From NCBI GenBank assembly GCA_002007465.1, contig LNAC01000032.1:6168889-6232888 (forward strand): 64,000 nucleotides of DNA, written 5' to 3'. This stretch comes from Ailurus styani. Its lineage: Eukaryota; Chordata; Mammalia; Carnivora; Ailuridae. Below, piece after piece: positions 60,726 through 64,000 of the stretch. The position numbers and the translations under genes are program-made. Numbering within the stretch: the stretch's first letter is position 1; every line of letters starts with the position of its first letter. Below the pieces are notes generated by a model. That model did no database searches, was not told where the DNA came from, and saw only the letters and a list, made by a program, of their open reading frames with translations.

Positions 60726-61055
60726 TTTTAAGTTTTTATTTTAATTTCAGTTAGTAACATACAGTTTAATATTTGTTTCACAATATAGTGTTGAACCACA
60801 ATATAGTGGTTCAACAATTCCATACAATACCCAGTGCTCATCACAAGTATACTTCTTAATCCCCATCACCTATTTAACCCATTCCCTCCCACCCCTTTTC
60901 CCTCTGGTAACAATCAGCTTGTTCTCTATAGTTAAGAGTCTGTTTCTTAATTTGTTTCTCTCTCTTTCTCTCTTTTTTTCCTTTGCTCATTTGTTTTGTT
61001 TCTTAAATTCCACATAAGTGGAATCATATGATATTTGTCTTTCTCTGACTGCCCA
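60726..61055 (-). mobile_element. L1 3' end, antisense
   Basis: ttcagttagtaacatacagt, cccagtgctcatcacaagta and aatcatatgatatttgtctt. Contains a 19-base local duplication that creates a perfect hairpin at 60790-60815. Confidence 0.88.
60790..60815. repeat. 10-bp perfect inverted repeat
   Basis: gttgaaccac, loop aatata, gtggttcaac. Arises within a near-tandem duplication of cacaatatagtg inside an L1 tail. Probably incidental. Confidence 0.9.
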
Positions 61056-62143
61056 GAGTCAAGATTTTTAAAGAAAAATATTAAGAAGTAAGGAAAAGCA
61101 GGCAGTGGTTATTAAACTGAGTACTCTTATTCTATCTGATATTAACAAATCTTAGCTGTATAAAAAAATATAAATAATCATGATAATAAAATTAAATTAT
61201 TTGTTGACTGAATAGCTTCCCACTGACTGTAATTCAATAGTTAAGCTATCAGGAAATGGGAAGTCAAGGAGTTTTAAGATTCTCTTCACAAAGAAACAGA
61301 TATTGAGAAGACTAATGTACCAAATTCTTTAATTACTTTAAAGCCTTCCTAAGACAGTGGAAGCTATGCAAAACTTTATACAAATTCTAATTGTGTGGTT
61401 ATACTATCAGTTGTCCTCTTATTCCTCCCCAACTGCATCCTTATAATTTTGATTGAAAGCTATGGAGTCCTAGAATTTAGTTTGCTAATTCATAGTATCA
61501 TGACACTGGTGTGACTAATACATCTGAATGTTATTTACCAAATTAATAATGCTATCAGATATGTCATGACACTGGAAAAATGCATGTCAATGTCATTACC
61601 TGATTTTTTAAATTATAGTCATAACTTGTGGATCCAAAGTGGCTTAGAGTACCTAATTAAATTTTTTATTTGAATAAAAAACAATTTATTTCAAATATGA
61701 CTGGTGTTACAGAGATATATAGAATAATTTTACATATGAGAAAATATGTCAGTTGATTCATTTGTTCTGTCTCATCTCTCTCTCTGATGATAAATTTAAC
61801 TAGATTTATTCAACAATTACCAAGCAGAAAAATGGCATTCATCATGAACCTCTAGGCAGGGAAAGCATGGGTAGTTTAAATCAGCACTGCAATGCAGCTA
61901 GAGTTCTTGCATATGAATCAGAAATTGACAAGGATCAACTGGTAGCATTTGGATGACAGTAGTAGACAATAACATGATATCTTGATGGATTTGTGAAATG
62001 ATGACTTGGAGAAAATGTGGAAATATTCTTTGGAATTTTCAATTATGATCTAAAAGGTAATGAATGCAAAGTTCCACATATTGCATCTCGATATGCAGTA
62101 TCAACTTGTGGTTTTTTTGTTTGTTTTTTTCCATTTCTTGCAG

Positions 62144-62294
62144 TTACCATATTATTGTCATTATACTGGTGTACTGCTTGCCATTGCTCATCATGGGTGT
62201 CACATACACCATTGTTGGAATTACTCTCTGGGGAGGAGAGATCCCAGGAGATACCTGTGACAAGTATCATGAGCAGCTAAAGGCTAAAAGAAAG
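62144..62294 (+). CDS. TACR3: TACR3 coding exon 3 (residues 249-299)
   Basis: Third exon, entered through a long pyrimidine tract and TTCTTGCAG. The first base completes T249. It then encodes [10 protein letters not shown] and the rest of TM5, with P262 at the conserved TM5 proline position. It continues through [20 protein letters not shown] into the basic start of intracellular loop 3 (KAKRK, to residue 299). It ends AAG|GTACTG in phase 0. Length is 151 bases. TM6, TM7 and the C-terminal tail are not in the remaining 1.7 kb, so the gene continues past the window edge. Confidence 0.97.
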
Positions 62295-64000
62295 GTACTG
62301 TTCCATATAATTTTACCTAGCATTTGTGTAAGTGGCCCATCAGAGAGGGGGAAAACCTAGTCATAGCATTTTAATATGATTGGATGCTTTACTCTTATTT
62401 TCTCCCTGTTTTCATTCTTTCTATACATTTTCTCTTTTAATTTATGTCTTCTATAAGCATTGTCTATGTACAATATCAGTCCAGAATAGACAGTCCCTTT
62501 TACATTTTACTCACAGCAGAACTTTTACTACCTTTTCCAAAGTGTTCTCAATAACCCCACCTGAAACTTCCAAAATTTTACTTGAAGTCCCAGTGATTCT
62601 ATTTCTGCAGTTGTAGCTACCTTTGTCCTTTACTGAACAGAATGCCCCTGGTGTCCTCTAATCTTCCGGAAGCTTCTTTTATCCCAGGAATCTCTCCTAC
62701 TATGTACTATAATTTCCTAATATCCATCTACCTATCCCTCTTCCTCTACACATGCCTCCCCTCCTACCCCAACCCCATCTAATTTCTACCCAGCCATCAC
62801 ATATGTCTGATTAAGAGATGAGAGCTGCACTAATGCTCTCCTATTACTTACTGGGTGGCAAGAAAAAGCTTATTGTTGAACAATTCACAGGAAACAAAAA
62901 TTCTCTAAAACTTATTATATTGACATTTTACTAGGATTTTTTATGAAGATTTTTTTCTATCATCATGTGACTCAGTGAGATTGTTAAAAAATTTGTGGAG
63001 TTGAAAAGAAACCTAGAGTTATCTATTCCATCTTCCTCTCTCCAGTCCAAGTGTTCCTCATACAACTCAGAGAGGTTTTCCCAAAGATAAAAGAGTCAGA
63101 GTGATTATGCCAATTATTATTTATTCCATTTGTGATTCATTTATTTATTTAGAACTACTACTTACTACATGGACACTTCCCTTAAAAAACACTCAAAAAT
63201 TTAAGAACTACTTACCTACAAACCTTCACTTAATAAAGATCAATCATGTTTTAAAATCTAAGGTAGCAAATTGATTTCATTTTAGTACTGTTACATTTTT
63301 CCTCTGTTATCGATAAATAACGGAAGATAAGATTTATGTTCAGTTCACATTTTATCATGGTCTCTAGTATTTGAAAACAAAAAGTACCATGAACCTTTAC
63401 ACATTAATTTAGTCATTTCAGCCTATAATATGGATAATTATGGATTTATTTCTCTTTCAAAGAAACTGTACCTTAAAAATGAAGTGCACAAACAGTTAAA
63501 CTCTGCCTTTTGCACACACAAAAAAAACCAAAACCCCTAAAATTAGAACACAAATAACACACATCTTAAATGAACAGTTTCTCNTATGGATAATTATGGA
63601 TTTATTTCTCTTTCAAAGAAACTGTACCTTAAAAATGAAGTGCACAGTTAAACTCTGCCTTTTGCACACAAAAAAAAACCCAAAACCCCTAAAATTAGAA
63701 CACAAATAACACACATCTTAAATGAACAGTTTCTCTTTCTACTTTGTAGTTTCAGCTCTCATTTTCCAACATCTTGCTCATATTGCAGTATACTTTGGGG
63801 AGGGTAATATTTTTTATAGCTATGTTTTAGGTGTCATCACATTAAATAACTGATAGGTATTTCAGAGTAATGTCTGTCTCTGTACTGACCACTTAGTTTC
63901 CCATCTTTTATTTCTTTCTTTCAGTTCTTTTATTTTTAACATTTTTTTTCTTGTTTACTCCTAAACAAATTAAAATAAGCCCAGTAATTGTTGATGATAG
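62295..64000 (+). other. TACR3: TACR3 intron 3 (5' part)
   Basis: Begins GTACTG after exon 3 and runs off the window. I looked for the TM6 exon and did not see it. 62295-63428 and 63737-64000 show no recognisable repeat. The intervening stretch is a direct duplication around an N, described separately. Confidence 0.85.
63429..63735 (+). repeat. Direct duplication flanking an N (probable assembly artefact)
   Basis: 63429-63583 (155 bases) and 63585-63735 (151 bases) are near-identical direct copies separated by a single N at 63584. Differences are only an AAAC insertion in copy 1 (cacaaacagtta against cacagtta) and shifts in CA and A run lengths. This pattern fits two contig ends or haplotypes joined without merging. 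Confidence 0.9.

Noticed and set aside
62295..64000. TACR3 exon 4 (TM6 region)
   Set aside because: No sequence encoding the expected TM6 motif with flanking splice sites is present before the window ends.

Overview
This window is mammalian nuclear DNA from a carnivoran, most probably a mustelid (ferret, mink, badger or otter type). The evidence is about 32 copies of the tRNA-derived carnivore SINE (CAN/SINEC). Many are of the form with a head reading GGCGCCTGGGTGGCTCAG, a pyrimidine tract reading CTGCCTGCCTCTCTGCC, and an AAATAAATAAA tail. There are also many carnivore L1 3' ends. No bacterial, plasmid or phage feature is present.

The only protein-coding gene I can support is the 5' part of TACR3 (neurokinin-3 receptor, a class A GPCR) on the + strand. 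Exon 1 is 24734-25290, exon 2 is 59523-59711 and exon 3 is 62144-62294. Intron 1 is 34.2 kb and intron 2 is 2.4 kb. Together the exons encode residues 1-299: the glycosylated N-terminus, TM1 to TM5 and the start of the third intracellular loop. The remaining exons (TM6, TM7 and C-tail) lie beyond position 64000. A CpG island with a TATA box and a CRE-like half site marks the promoter just upstream of exon 1.

Layout: 1-24220 is upstream intergenic DNA with SINEs, L1 tails, a Tigger1 remnant, a Tigger3-like element, an MLT1 LTR and a decayed endogenous retroviral pol remnant. Promoter and exon 1 occupy 24220-25290. Intron 1 (25291-59522) is heavily invaded, notably by a SINE cluster at 31.9-33.6 kb and a deeply nested L1 region at 42-49 kb. 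Exons 2 and 3 follow, and the window ends inside intron 3.

The most useful second-look items are a 49-bp inverted repeat at 2338/3156, the ERV pol remnant at 10.6-11.7 kb, the L1 palimpsest at 44.6-48.9 kb, a chimeric SINE at 31.9 kb, and a probable assembly duplication around an N at 63584. I found no convincing undescribed biological system. Repeat family names are from recognition of consensus features, not from a database search.
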